DNA of 20,138 nt from Phosphoribacter sp035448065. GTDB taxonomy: Bacteria > Actinomycetota > Actinomycetes > Actinomycetales > Dermatophilaceae. The stretch is taken from the NCBI GenBank assembly GCA_035448065.1, contig DAOTIG010000055.1:1-20138 (forward strand), read 5' to 3'. Position 1 is the stretch's first letter; each line of letters opens with the position of its first letter. A program made the translations under genes and the position numbers. Shown one piece after another: positions 13,326 to 19,908 of the stretch. A model generated the notes under the pieces. That model was not told the origin of the DNA and ran no database searches. It was given only the letters and a program-made list of their open reading frames with translations.

Positions 13326-13743
13326 ATGGCGCTGAACATCAAGGACCCGCGCACCGACGAGCTGGCCCGTGAGCTGGCCAGTCGTCCTCGGCGAGGAGGA
13401 CGCGAGCGACCTCGGTCGCCTGCTCGTCGCCGCGCGGCCGGCGCGGGTCAGCGCGGTGAGCTTCGTCGAGGCTGCCATCGTCGTCGAGGCGCGGCAGGGC
13501 GAGGAAGCGGCGCGCGACCTGCGTGAGCTCATCCGAGCGACGCCCTGCGATGTCGAGCCGGTGACGGCCGAGCAGGCTGAGCTGGCCGTCGACGCGTGGC
13601 GCCGCTTCGGCAAGGGACGCCATCCGGCGGGGCTCAACCTCGGCGACTGCTTCGCCTACGCGCTGGCGCGGCATACCGGAGAGCCGTTGCTGTTCAAGGG
13701 CACTGACTTCGCCCGCACCGACGTGCGATCCGCAGTCTCCTAG
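13326..13743 (+). pseudogene. vapBC toxin-antitoxin remnant with an internal deletion
   Basis: The ATG at 13326 begins a VapB antitoxin (MALNIKDPRTDELARELA), but after about 18 codons the sequence jumps into a VapC PIN-domain toxin in another frame. The toxin part can be read from GTG 13369 (124 aa): VVLGEEDASDLGRLL, VSFVEAAIVVEAR, then AWRRFGKGRHPAGLNLGDCF and GEPLLFKGTDFARTDV. Three PIN acids remain in that numbering (E34, D93, D113). The N-terminal strand with the first catalytic Asp, normally in a VVDTSA-type motif, is missing. The deletion removed most of vapB and about the first 12 codons of vapC, roughly 240 bp judged from usual family sizes. The remaining antitoxin frame ends at 13526. 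Loss of function is likely for both. Confidence 0.8.
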
Positions 13744-13755
13744 GCGGCTGGCCGG

Positions 13756-14058
13756 TCAGCGCGCGGCGTCGGCCTTGGCCTCGAGCTTGGCGAGCGCGGC
13801 GGGCAGGTGGCCGGCCGACTTGGCGTAGTACTGGGCCGCCTTGCGGGTGGCGGCCACCCGGGCCGCCGAGACGACCAGGCCGGTGAGCGCGGCGAAGAGC
13901 AGCGCCTCCTTCCACGTCACGTCCTCCGGGTTGGCCGGGTCGTCGGGGGCGGGCTTGCCGGCGGCGACCTCCCAGCCCTTGCTCACGAGCTTCTGGGCGA
14001 CCGCGGCCGCACCCATCGCCGCGGCGGCGCTGAGCGCCCTCCACACCATCGGGCCCAT
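13756..14058 (-). CDS. DUF4235 small membrane-associated protein
   Basis: 100-aa protein with the actinobacterial DUF4235 pattern: an N-terminal helix (VWRALSAAAAMGAAAVAQKL), the KPAPDDPANPEDVTWKEAL stretch and a second hydrophobic helix (LLFAALTGLVVSAARVAA). A short alanine/lysine-rich helical tail follows. The function of the family is unknown; small size and two hydrophobic helices suggest membrane association. The ATG at 14058 follows a clear GGAGG ribosome-binding site (14070-14066, 7 nt away), so this gene does not use the leaderless mode seen in several neighbours. An internal ATG at 14049 is less well placed. Convergent with the vapC remnant (12 bp between stops). Confidence 0.82.
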   Translation of the reverse strand: MGPMVWRALSAAAAMGAAAVAQKLVSKGWEVAAGKPAPDDPANPEDVTWKEALLFAALTGLVVSAARVAATRKAAQYYAKSAGHLPAALAKLEAKADAAR

Positions 14059-14133
14059 CCCCGAACCTCCACGTCTCTCATGCCGGCGGCGAATCGGTCC
14101 GCCCGCAGGGGAACAGTCTCACATCCGCCGGGC

Positions 14134-14139
14134 TAGAAT
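14134..14139 (+). promoter_or_regulatory. -10 box (TAGAAT) ahead of the TPP riboswitch
   Basis: TAGAAT is close to the TATAAT consensus and ends 15 bp before the first base of riboswitch helix P1 (14155). Transcription would start near 14146. The -35 region is weak (GGAACA around 14110-14115, 18 bp upstream). Confidence 0.55.
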
Positions 14140-14154
14140 CGGCTCACCACGTAA

Positions 14155-14258
14155 CGACAGGGGAGCGCTCCACGCGCTGAGAGTGCGACCCGTCCACCGC
14201 CAGGCGGACGGCCGCAGACCCTCGAACCTGATCCGGCTAACACCGGCGTAGGGAGTCG
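14155..14258 (+). ncRNA. TPP riboswitch (THI element)
   Basis: The aptamer consensus is present: GGGGAGC (14160-14166), the pyrimidine-sensor CTGAGA (14177-14182), GACCCTCGAACCTGATC starting at 14217, and CACCGGCGTAGGGAG before the closing strand. P1 can form from CGAC (14155-14158) and GTCG (14255-14258). An extra stem, CCGTCC (14190-14195) with GGACGG (14206-14211), is the optional P3a extension. It lies upstream of an ECF-type vitamin transporter and should lower its expression when thiamine pyrophosphate is high. The interval to the ATG (14259-14356) holds a small imperfect hairpin, GGTATCC/GGATCACC, just before the ribosome-binding site, so control of translation initiation is more likely than termination. 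Confidence 0.95.
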
Positions 14259-14356
14259 GGACATCTCAGGTGTGCGCTCGGTCTGCGAGTCGACTGACGC
14301 GTATGCCGGGTGTGCACTTCCCCGAGGTATCCATCGGATCACCACGGGAGAGTCGA

Positions 14357-15019
14357 ATGACCAACACCACCACCACGCCCGGCACGTCCGGGCGCCTCGC
14401 CGGTGCCGGCCGGTATGTCCTCGCCACCCGCCCGCTCGGGCGCTGGCGCACCGTCGACCTGCTCGCCGCAGCCCTGCTCGGCGTCGCCTTCGGTGTCGTC
14501 TACTGGGCCTTCGGGCTGGTCTACTCCGGGCCCGCCGCCGCACTCGAGGCGATCTATCCGCCGGCGCAGGGCCTGGTCTTTGGGCCGTGGCTGCTCGCCG
14601 GTGTCGTCGGCGGTCTGGTCATCCGACGCCCGGGTGCGGCGCTCTTCGCCGAGATGACCGCGGCCAGCGTGTCGGCGCTGATCGGCACCAAGTGGGGCGC
14701 GACGACGCTGGTCGCCGGCTTCCTGCAGGGCATCGGCGCCGAGCTCGGCTTCGCGCTCTTCCGGTATGCCGCCTTCGGCCTGCTCGCCGCCATCGTCGCC
14801 GGGGCGCTGTCGACGCCCTTCGAGACGATCTACGAGTGGTACATGTACTGGACCGACTGGGACCTCGTGCAGAAGCTCGTCTATGGGGTCTGCTTCGCGA
14901 TCAGCGGTGCGGTGCTCGCCGGCGGCCTCGGCTTCGCGCTGACCCGGGCGCTCGCGTCGGCCGGTGCGCTCAACGCCTTCCCGCCGGGCCAGGAGGCGCG
15001 GGATCGCCTCCCCGGCTGA
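14357..15019 (+). CDS. ykoE: ECF transporter S-component, YkoE family (thiamine/HMP uptake)
   Basis: 220-aa membrane protein that binds the vitamin substrate in a thiamine-regulated ECF importer. Hydrophobic segments begin at LLAAALLGVAFGVVYWAFGL and continue through LVFGPWLLAGVVGGLVI, ASVSALIGTKWGATTLVAGF, YAAFGLLAAIVAGALS and VCFAISGAVLAGGLGFAL. The ALFAEMTAASVSALIGTKWG region and FETIYEWYMYWTDWD are typical of YkoE. The gene is directly behind the TPP riboswitch and in front of the energising module, so thiamine or its hydroxymethylpyrimidine precursor is the expected substrate. The ATG at 14357 follows GGGAG 6 nt upstream. The stop at 15019 is followed, 3 bp later, by a four-unit 19-bp repeat. 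Confidence 0.92.
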   Translation: MTNTTTTPGTSGRLAGAGRYVLATRPLGRWRTVDLLAAALLGVAFGVVYWAFGLVYSGPAAALEAIYPPAQGLVFGPWLLAGVVGGLVIRRPGAALFAEMTAASVSALIGTKWGATTLVAGFLQGIGAELGFALFRYAAFGLLAAIVAGALSTPFETIYEWYMYWTDWDLVQKLVYGVCFAISGAVLAGGLGFALTRALASAGALNAFPPGQEARDRLPG

Positions 15020-15022
15020 CCC

Positions 15023-15098
15023 GCCGAGTGGACCATCCCGCGCCGAGTGGACCATCCGTCGCCGAGTGGACCATCCGTCGCCGAGTGGACCATCCGTG
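15023..15098 (+). repeat. Four-unit 19-bp tandem array between ykoE and the ECF energiser
   Basis: Units begin at 15023, 15042, 15061 and 15080, exactly 19 bp apart; units 2 and 3 are GCCGAGTGGACCATCCGTC and the others differ only in the last 3-4 bases. The unit is the same as in the array at 1495-1608 and has the same orientation relative to the gene it follows. The array fills the whole gap between the YkoE stop and the GTG at 15096, which lies within the last unit. Confidence 0.92.
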
Positions 15099-17417
15099 AG
15101 CGGTGATCCGCTCGGCCGGGTGGACGTCACCGGCCTCACCTGGCGGCCGTACGGCCGCCCTCAGCCGATCCTGCGCGATCTCGACCTGCGCATCGAGCCC
15201 GGCGAGCGAGTCCTGCTCGCCGGGCCGAGCGGCTCGGGCAAGTCGACCCTGCTGCGCGGCCTCGCCGGCCTCCTGCTCACCGCCGACGCCGGCGAGCTCA
15301 GCGGCTCGGTTCGAGTCGACGGTGAGGACCCGCAGGCCCGCGCCGGCCTCGTCGGGCTCGTCCTGCAGGACCCTGGCGCGGGCGTGGTCGCGGCCAGCCT
15401 CGGTCGCGATGTCGCCTTCGGGCTCGAGAACCTCGGTATGCCGCCCGAGCAGATGCCGGAGCCGGTCGCCGCGGCGCTGCGCGCCGTGCGCCTGGACCCG
15501 AGTCGCGGCTTCGAGCCGACCGCGCCCACGTCGGCGCTGTCCGGTGGCGAGCTGCAGCGGCTGGCCCTCGCCGGCGCCCTCGCGATGGCGCCGCGGGTCC
15601 TGCTGCTCGACGAGCCCACGGCCATGCTCGACGCCGAGAGCGCGGGCGTGGTGCGGGCCGTGGTCGAGGAGGCGGCACGCGAGCGTCGGCTGACCCTCGT
15701 CGTCGTCGAGCACCGCCTCGGCCCGTGGCTGCCCCTCGTCGACCGTCTCGTCGTCATCGGCGCTGACGGCGGCATCGTCGCCGACGGAGCGCCCGCTGAC
15801 GTCGTGGACGAGCATGGCAACAGCCTTGCCGCGCAAGGGATCTGGGTGCCCGGCATCCCCGACCCCGAACCGCTCGACATCGTCCTCGCACCGAAGGGAC
15901 GCGCCGTGGAGCACGGCGCGCCGGTGAGCGAGGCACGCGGGGTGAGCGTGCGGCATACCAGTCGATCGATGTCCGGGCGCGAGCGGGTGGTGACCGCCGT
16001 CCGAGACGCCGATCTCACCATCGAGGCGGGGTCGGCGGTCGCCCTCGTCGGGCCGAGCGGGTCGGGCAAGTCGTCGCTGCTCGCGGCGCTCGGCGGGCTC
16101 ACCGCGCCGGCCGCGGGCCGGGTCGAGCTCGCCGGCGCACCAGCCGGTATGCCGCCGCACCGCCTGTCCTCGCCCGAGCTCGCCCGGCGGGTCGCGTGGG
16201 TGCCGCAGTGGTCGTCGGCGGCGCTGGTGACCCGCACGGTGGGTGAGGAGGTGCTCGTGACCGCGCGGGCCACCGGGGTCGACGATGAGCTGGCGCGCGA
16301 GCGCGCCGAGGTGCTGCTCGAGCGGCTGGGCTTGGCCGGGCTCGAGGCGCGTGACCCGCGACTGCTGTCCGGTGGCGAGCAGCGCCGGCTGGCGGTCGCG
16401 GCTGCAGTCGTGCACGGACCCGCCCTCGTGCTGGCCGACGAGCCCACGGTCGGGCAGGACCGGCGCACCTGGGCCGCGGTCATGGGGGTGCTCGAGGCTG
16501 CTCGGCGCGAGGGCGTGGGCCTGGTGGTGACGACCCACGACGACGGCGTGATGGCGCGGGCCGACGAGATCGTGCGGATGCGGGCCGGGCGGATCGTGGG
16601 GCGAGGACGGGATGGCGAGGTGGTCGTCCCCACCGCGGCCGGCGGGAGCGACACCACTCGGCCCGATGCCGAGCCACCGACGCGCCGGGCGCTCGCGGCA
16701 TACGCCGGGCCGTTGTCGTTGCTGCTGGCCAGCCTGCTCGTGCTGCCGCTGCCCGCTTTGCTCGACTCGTGGCGTCAGTCGCTCGTCGTGCTGGCCGTCG
16801 AGGTGGTGCTGGGGGCGGTGGCGCTGGTGGCGCCGGGGCGCGGGCCGGTCGTGCCGGGGCGGTGGCGGGCGCTGGCGATCCGGCTCGGGTGGGCGGCGCT
16901 CGCGATCGCGGGGGTCGCCTGGTCGACCTGGCTCGTCGGCGGTCGGAACACCGAGGTCGCGCTGTCCGCGGCGGTGCGGGTGCTCACCCTGCTCGTGCCC
17001 TCGGCGGTGCTCATGCCCTTCGTCGACCCGGACGAGCTGGGCGATCATCTGGCCCAGCGCGTGCGGCTTCCGGCGCGGCCGGTGGTGGCGTTCTCCGCTG
17101 CGCTGCAACGGTTTCAGGCATTCGGGGAGCTGTGGGACCAGCTGGTCCTGGCCCGGCGGGTGCGCGGGGTGGGGGCGGGTCGGTCGGTCGTGGCTCGGAT
17201 GAAGGAGGTCGGCGCCGTGGCGCTCGGGCTGCTCGTCGGGGTGTTCTCGCAGGCCTCGACGCTGGCGCTCGCGATGGATGCCCGGGGGTTTGCCGGCGCC
17301 TATCGGCGGACCTGGGCCGGGCCCGCGACGTGGCGCCTCGCCGACACGCTCGTGGTCCTCGGCGGCCTCGTCCCCCTCGCCGCCGCCCTCCTCGCCCACT
17401 CCCTGTTCCTGGAGTAA
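15096..17417 (+). CDS. ECF energy-coupling module: EcfA-EcfA'-EcfT fusion (YkoD-YkoC type)
   Basis: 773-aa protein that joins all energising parts of the importer. The first ATPase has Walker A GPSGSGKST (43-51), Q91, LSGGE (148-152), DEP (172-174) and H206. The second has GPSGSGKSS (319-327), Q371, LSGGE (424-428), DEP (448-450) and H481. A T-component covers about 530-773 with hydrophobic segments at about 537-556, 562-580, 596-614, 625-645, 705-725 and 750-770; ALAMDARGF (725-733) is the coupling motif that contacts the ATPases. In Bacillus YkoD carries both ATPases and YkoC is a separate T-component, so here C is fused to D. The GTG at 15096 is chosen from frame and conservation; no Shine-Dalgarno is visible, and a GTG at 15120 is an alternative. 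It is probably cotranscribed with ykoE under the TPP riboswitch. Confidence 0.9.
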   Translation: MSGDPLGRVDVTGLTWRPYGRPQPILRDLDLRIEPGERVLLAGPSGSGKSTLLRGLAGLLLTADAGELSGSVRVDGEDPQARAGLVGLVLQDPGAGVVAASLGRDVAFGLENLGMPPEQMPEPVAAALRAVRLDPSRGFEPTAPTSALSGGELQRLALAGALAMAPRVLLLDEPTAMLDAESAGVVRAVVEEAARERRLTLVVVEHRLGPWLPLVDRLVVIGADGGIVADGAPADVVDEHGNSLAAQGIWVPGIPDPEPLDIVLAPKGRAVEHGAPVSEARGVSVRHTSRSMSGRERVVTAVRDADLTIEAGSAVALVGPSGSGKSSLLAALGGLTAPAAGRVELAGAPAGMPPHRLSSPELARRVAWVPQWSSAALVTRTVGEEVLVTARATGVDDELARERAEVLLERLGLAGLEARDPRLLSGGEQRRLAVAAAVVHGPALVLADEPTVGQDRRTWAAVMGVLEAARREGVGLVVTTHDDGVMARADEIVRMRAGRIVGRGRDGEVVVPTAAGGSDTTRPDAEPPTRRALAAYAGPLSLLLASLLVLPLPALLDSWRQSLVVLAVEVVLGAVALVAPGRGPVVPGRWRALAIRLGWAALAIAGVAWSTWLVGGRNTEVALSAAVRVLTLLVPSAVLMPFVDPDELGDHLAQRVRLPARPVVAFSAALQRFQAFGELWDQLVLARRVRGVGAGRSVVARMKEVGAVALGLLVGVFSQASTLALAMDARGFAGAYRRTWAGPATWRLADTLVVLGGLVPLAAALLAHSLFLE

Positions 17418-17504
17418 CCGCCTACCCGGGCACCTTTGCGGGAACCTCGGCGTGTCCCGACCGACACGCCGCGGGACCCAGAAAAGTGCCCGGGTAGGCG
17501 GTTA
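17415..17504. terminator. 90-bp nested dyad between convergent genes, probable bidirectional terminator
   Basis: Perfect 19-bp outer arms, TAACCGCCTACCCGGGCAC (17415-17433) and its complement (17486-17504), enclose an inner perfect stem CGGCGTGTC/GACACGCCG (17448-17456, 17463-17471) with a 6-nt loop. Both share one centre (17459/17460), and the interval between them is partly paired. The left arm begins with the TAA stop of the ECF gene, and the right arm ends 7 bp before the stop of the ligase gene. The long stem and A-rich step (AAAA at 17482-17485) fit termination, but the size is unusual. Confidence 0.65.
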
Positions 17505-17511
17505 GTCCGGG

Positions 17512-19221
17512 TCAGGAGAGGCCGACGATCTCCCCGTGCTCGTCCAGGTCGATCCGCTCGGCGGCGGGGTGGCTGGACAGGCCGGGCATGGTGCGCATGT
17601 CGCCGGCGATGGCATAGACATACCCCGCCCCGGCTGCGACCCGGACCTCGCGCACCGGCATCCGCCACCCGGTCGGCGCGCCCTTGAGGGTCGGGTCGGA
17701 CGACACCGACAGGTGCGTCTTCGCGACGACGACCGGGAAGCGCCCGTAGCCGAGCTCCTCGAAGCGCGCCAGACCCCGCTTCGCCTCCGCCGACAGGTCC
17801 ACCCCGTCGGCGCCGTAGACCTTCGTCGCGACCGCCTCGATCTTGCTCACCAGCGAGTCCTCGAGGTCATAGCTGAACCGCAACCCCGCCGACGGCTCCT
17901 CGCACGCCTCGACGACGACCTGCGCCAGCTCGCGCGCGCCCGGCCCCCCGTCGACGACATGCGTCGACACCGCCCACCGCACGCCGGCCTCCTCGGCCAC
18001 CCGCCCGATCGCCGCATGCTCGCTCGGGTGGTCGCCGGGGAAGGCGTTGATCGCGACGATCGGCGCCAAGCCGAACCCCTGCGCGATCTCGATGTGCTTG
18101 CGCAGGTTGGCCGCCCCGGCGAGGACCGCGTCGACATCCTCGACGAGCATCTCCGGCGGCAGCGGCTTGCCCGCCACCACCCGGAAGCGCCCCGAGTGGG
18201 TCTTCAGCGCCCGCACCGTGACGACGAGCACGGCCGCCTGCGGCTGCAGTCCGGAGAGCCGGCACTTGACGTTGACGAAGCGCTCGCAGCCCATGTCCGC
18301 CCCGAAGCCCGCCTCGGTCAGCACGTAGTCGGCGGTCCGGATCCCCACCAGATCGGCGACGATCGAGGAGTTGCCGGTCGCGATGTTGCCGAACGGCCCG
18401 GCATGGATGAACGCCGGCGTGTGCTCCATCGTCTGCAGCAGGTTCGGCGCCAGCGCGTCCTTCATGATGACCGCCATCGCCCCGGCCGCGCCAAGATCCT
18501 CCGCGGTGACCGGCTGCCCCGTAAAGGTGTAGCCGACGACGATCCGACCCAACCGCGCCCGCAGATCCGCCAGCGACGAGGCCAGCGCGAGGATCACCAT
18601 GACCTCGCTCGCCGCCGTGATGTCGAAGCCGGACTGCCGTGGCACTCCGTCGGCCCGCGCGCCCAGCCCGAGCACGACCTGCCGCAGCGCCCGGTCGTTG
18701 ACGTCGAGGACCCGCCGCCACGAGATCTCCCGCGGGTCGATCCCGAACGCATTGCCGTGGTGCAGGTGGTTGTCGAGCATCGCCGCGAGCAGGTTGTGGG
18801 CCGCGGTCACCGCGTGGAAGTCGCCGGTCAGGTGCAGGTTGAGCCGCTCCATCGGCAGCACCTGCGAGCGTCCCGCGCCCGCCGCGCCGCCCTTGATGCC
18901 GAACGTCGGCCCCATCGACGGCTGCCGGAGCGTGAGCGCGGTCCGGTGCCCGAGGTGGGCCAGCCCCTGCGCGAGCCCGACCGCCGTCGTCGTCTTGCCC
19001 TCGCCGAGCGGGGTCGGGGTGACGGCCGTGACGACGACGTACTTGCCCGCCGGCCGGTCCGCGAGCGCGTCGATGGCCTCGAGTGACACCTTCGCGACGT
19101 CGTTCCCATACGGCACGACGTATGCCGCGTCGATGCCCGCCGCCGTCGCCACCTCGGTGATCGGCAGCAACGTGGCCGCGCGGGCCAACTCGAGGTCGGA
19201 GGGCAGCGGGGTCGAGGTCAT
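17512..19221 (-). CDS. fhs: Formate-tetrahydrofolate ligase
   Basis: 569-aa cytoplasmic enzyme joining formate to tetrahydrofolate with ATP to give 10-formyl-THF for purine and one-carbon metabolism. Visible motifs are VTPTPLGEGKTTTAVGLAQG with P-loop TPLGEGKT (70-77), RQPSMGPTFGIKGGAAGAG (from 99), LNLHLTGDFHAV, FIHAGPFGNIATGNSS and FGADMGCERFVNVKCR, all in family order. Length is close to the usual 555-560 residues. The ATG at 19221 is chosen because TAGATT lies 7 nt upstream; a start at 19245 would place the -10 box inside the coding region. The gene runs convergent to the ECF transporter and divergent from the second histidine phosphatase. Confidence 0.96.
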   Translation of the reverse strand: MTSTPLPSDLELARAATLLPITEVATAAGIDAAYVVPYGNDVAKVSLEAIDALADRPAGKYVVVTAVTPTPLGEGKTTTAVGLAQGLAHLGHRTALTLRQPSMGPTFGIKGGAAGAGRSQVLPMERLNLHLTGDFHAVTAAHNLLAAMLDNHLHHGNAFGIDPREISWRRVLDVNDRALRQVVLGLGARADGVPRQSGFDITAASEVMVILALASSLADLRARLGRIVVGYTFTGQPVTAEDLGAAGAMAVIMKDALAPNLLQTMEHTPAFIHAGPFGNIATGNSSIVADLVGIRTADYVLTEAGFGADMGCERFVNVKCRLSGLQPQAAVLVVTVRALKTHSGRFRVVAGKPLPPEMLVEDVDAVLAGAANLRKHIEIAQGFGLAPIVAINAFPGDHPSEHAAIGRVAEEAGVRWAVSTHVVDGGPGARELAQVVVEACEEPSAGLRFSYDLEDSLVSKIEAVATKVYGADGVDLSAEAKRGLARFEELGYGRFPVVVAKTHLSVSSDPTLKGAPTGWRMPVREVRVAAGAGYVYAIAGDMRTMPGLSSHPAAERIDLDEHGEIVGLS

Positions 19222-19228
19222 GAGGGCG

Positions 19229-19234
19229 AATCTA
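19229..19234 (-). promoter_or_regulatory. -10 box (TAGATT) of a leaderless promoter for fhs
   Basis: On the minus strand TAGATT ends 7 nt before the ATG at 19221, with no Shine-Dalgarno between. The -35 position falls on the octamer at 19250-19257. Confidence 0.6.
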
Positions 19235-19249
19235 GTGACACCCACGGGG

Positions 19250-19285
19250 GTATGCCGCGCATCGCGCGTACGGCGCGCGGCATAC
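19250..19285. promoter_or_regulatory. Inverted repeat of the GTATGCCG octamer between fhs and the phosphatase
   Basis: GTATGCCGCGC (19250-19260) and GCGCGGCATAC (19275-19285) are perfect 11-bp arms with a 14-bp spacer in the 73-bp divergent intergenic region. The right arm overlaps the phosphatase -10 box (TACAGT, 19283-19288) and the left arm lies at the -35 position of fhs. It could be a shared operator; it also contains two copies of the genome-wide octamer, so the regulatory reading is tentative. Confidence 0.5.
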
Positions 19286-19288
19286 AGT
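19283..19288 (+). promoter_or_regulatory. -10 box (TACAGT) of a leaderless promoter for the second histidine phosphatase
   Basis: TACAGT lies 6 nt before the GTG at 19295. The spacing matches the other leaderless-type promoters of the window. Confidence 0.5.
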
Positions 19289-19294
19289 GCGCTG

Positions 19295-19903
19295 GTGCGT
19301 CTGCTCCTCGTCCGGCACGGCCGGACCCCTCACAACGTGGCCCGGCTGCTCGACACCGCGCACCCCGGCGCGGACCTCGACGAGGTCGGTCTCGAGCAGG
19401 CCGCCGGCCTCGTCGAGCGGCTCGCGCGGCACGACATCGACGCGATCTACGTCTCGGACCTGGTCCGCACGCAGCAGACCGCGGGGCCGCTCGCGACGGC
19501 CCGGCGGCTGACCCCGCTGGTCCGGCAGGGGCTGCGCGAGGTCCAGGCCGGTCAGCACGAGATGGCGGCCGACTGGTCCGGCTACGTCAGCGTGCTCTAC
19601 GGCTGGCGGGACGATCCGCTGCAGCGGATGCCCGGCGGCGAGACCGCGGTCGAGGTGCTCGATCGGGTCGACGAGGTGCTCGCGGAGGCGGCGGACGCGG
19701 CATACCGGAGCATCGTCGTCGTCACGCACGGCGCGCTGATCAGCGTGTGGACGGCGGCGCGCGCGAGCAACCTCACGCCCGACTTCCTCGCCGGCGTGTC
19801 CCGCGACAACACCGTCGTCGTCGAGCTCGACGGCCACCCTGCCACTGGCTGGCGGGTGCTGCGGTGGGGTGACCAGGTGCCACCGGAGGCCGTGGGAGAC
19901 TGA
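19295..19903 (+). CDS. Histidine phosphatase (phosphoglycerate-mutase family, MSMEG-type)
   Basis: 202-aa branch-1 histidine phosphatase. The N-terminal LLLVRHGRTPHN puts the catalytic His at residue 8. R58 follows in VSDLVRTQQTA, E82 in GLREVQAG, and H145 in VVVTHGALISVW. The catalytic set is complete. GLREVQAGQHEMAADW and the RMPGGETAVEVLDRVDEVL segment resemble an actinobacterial phosphatase group often annotated as phosphoglycerate mutase, though not glycolytic. The substrate is unknown. The GTG at 19295 is supported by a -10 box 6 nt upstream. The stop lies 5 bp before the ATG of the aminotransferase, so the two are probably cotranscribed. It shares only the superfamily fold and motifs with the phosphatase at 4026-4709. 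Confidence 0.87.
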   Translation: MRLLLVRHGRTPHNVARLLDTAHPGADLDEVGLEQAAGLVERLARHDIDAIYVSDLVRTQQTAGPLATARRLTPLVRQGLREVQAGQHEMAADWSGYVSVLYGWRDDPLQRMPGGETAVEVLDRVDEVLAEAADAAYRSIVVVTHGALISVWTAARASNLTPDFLAGVSRDNTVVVELDGHPATGWRVLRWGDQVPPEAVGD

Positions 19904-19908
19904 CCCTC

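Noticed and set aside
14964..15095. N-terminal extension of the ECF fusion to 14964
   Set aside because: The extension is the end of ykoE plus the translated 19-bp repeat, which is repetitive and non-conserved.
14970..17399. 809-codon minus-strand frame opposite the ECF fusion
   Set aside because: The plus-strand product has two full ABC motif sets and an EcfT domain; the antisense product is low-complexity Gly/Arg/His with no motif.
17415..17504. Insertion sequence or transposon ends
   Set aside because: No transposase lies between or near the arms and no target-site duplication is visible in the flanks; kept only as a dyad or possible miniature element.
17536..19086. 516-codon plus-strand frame opposite fhs
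   Set aside because: Antisense to a well-conserved ligase; Arg/Asp/His-rich without recognisable domains.
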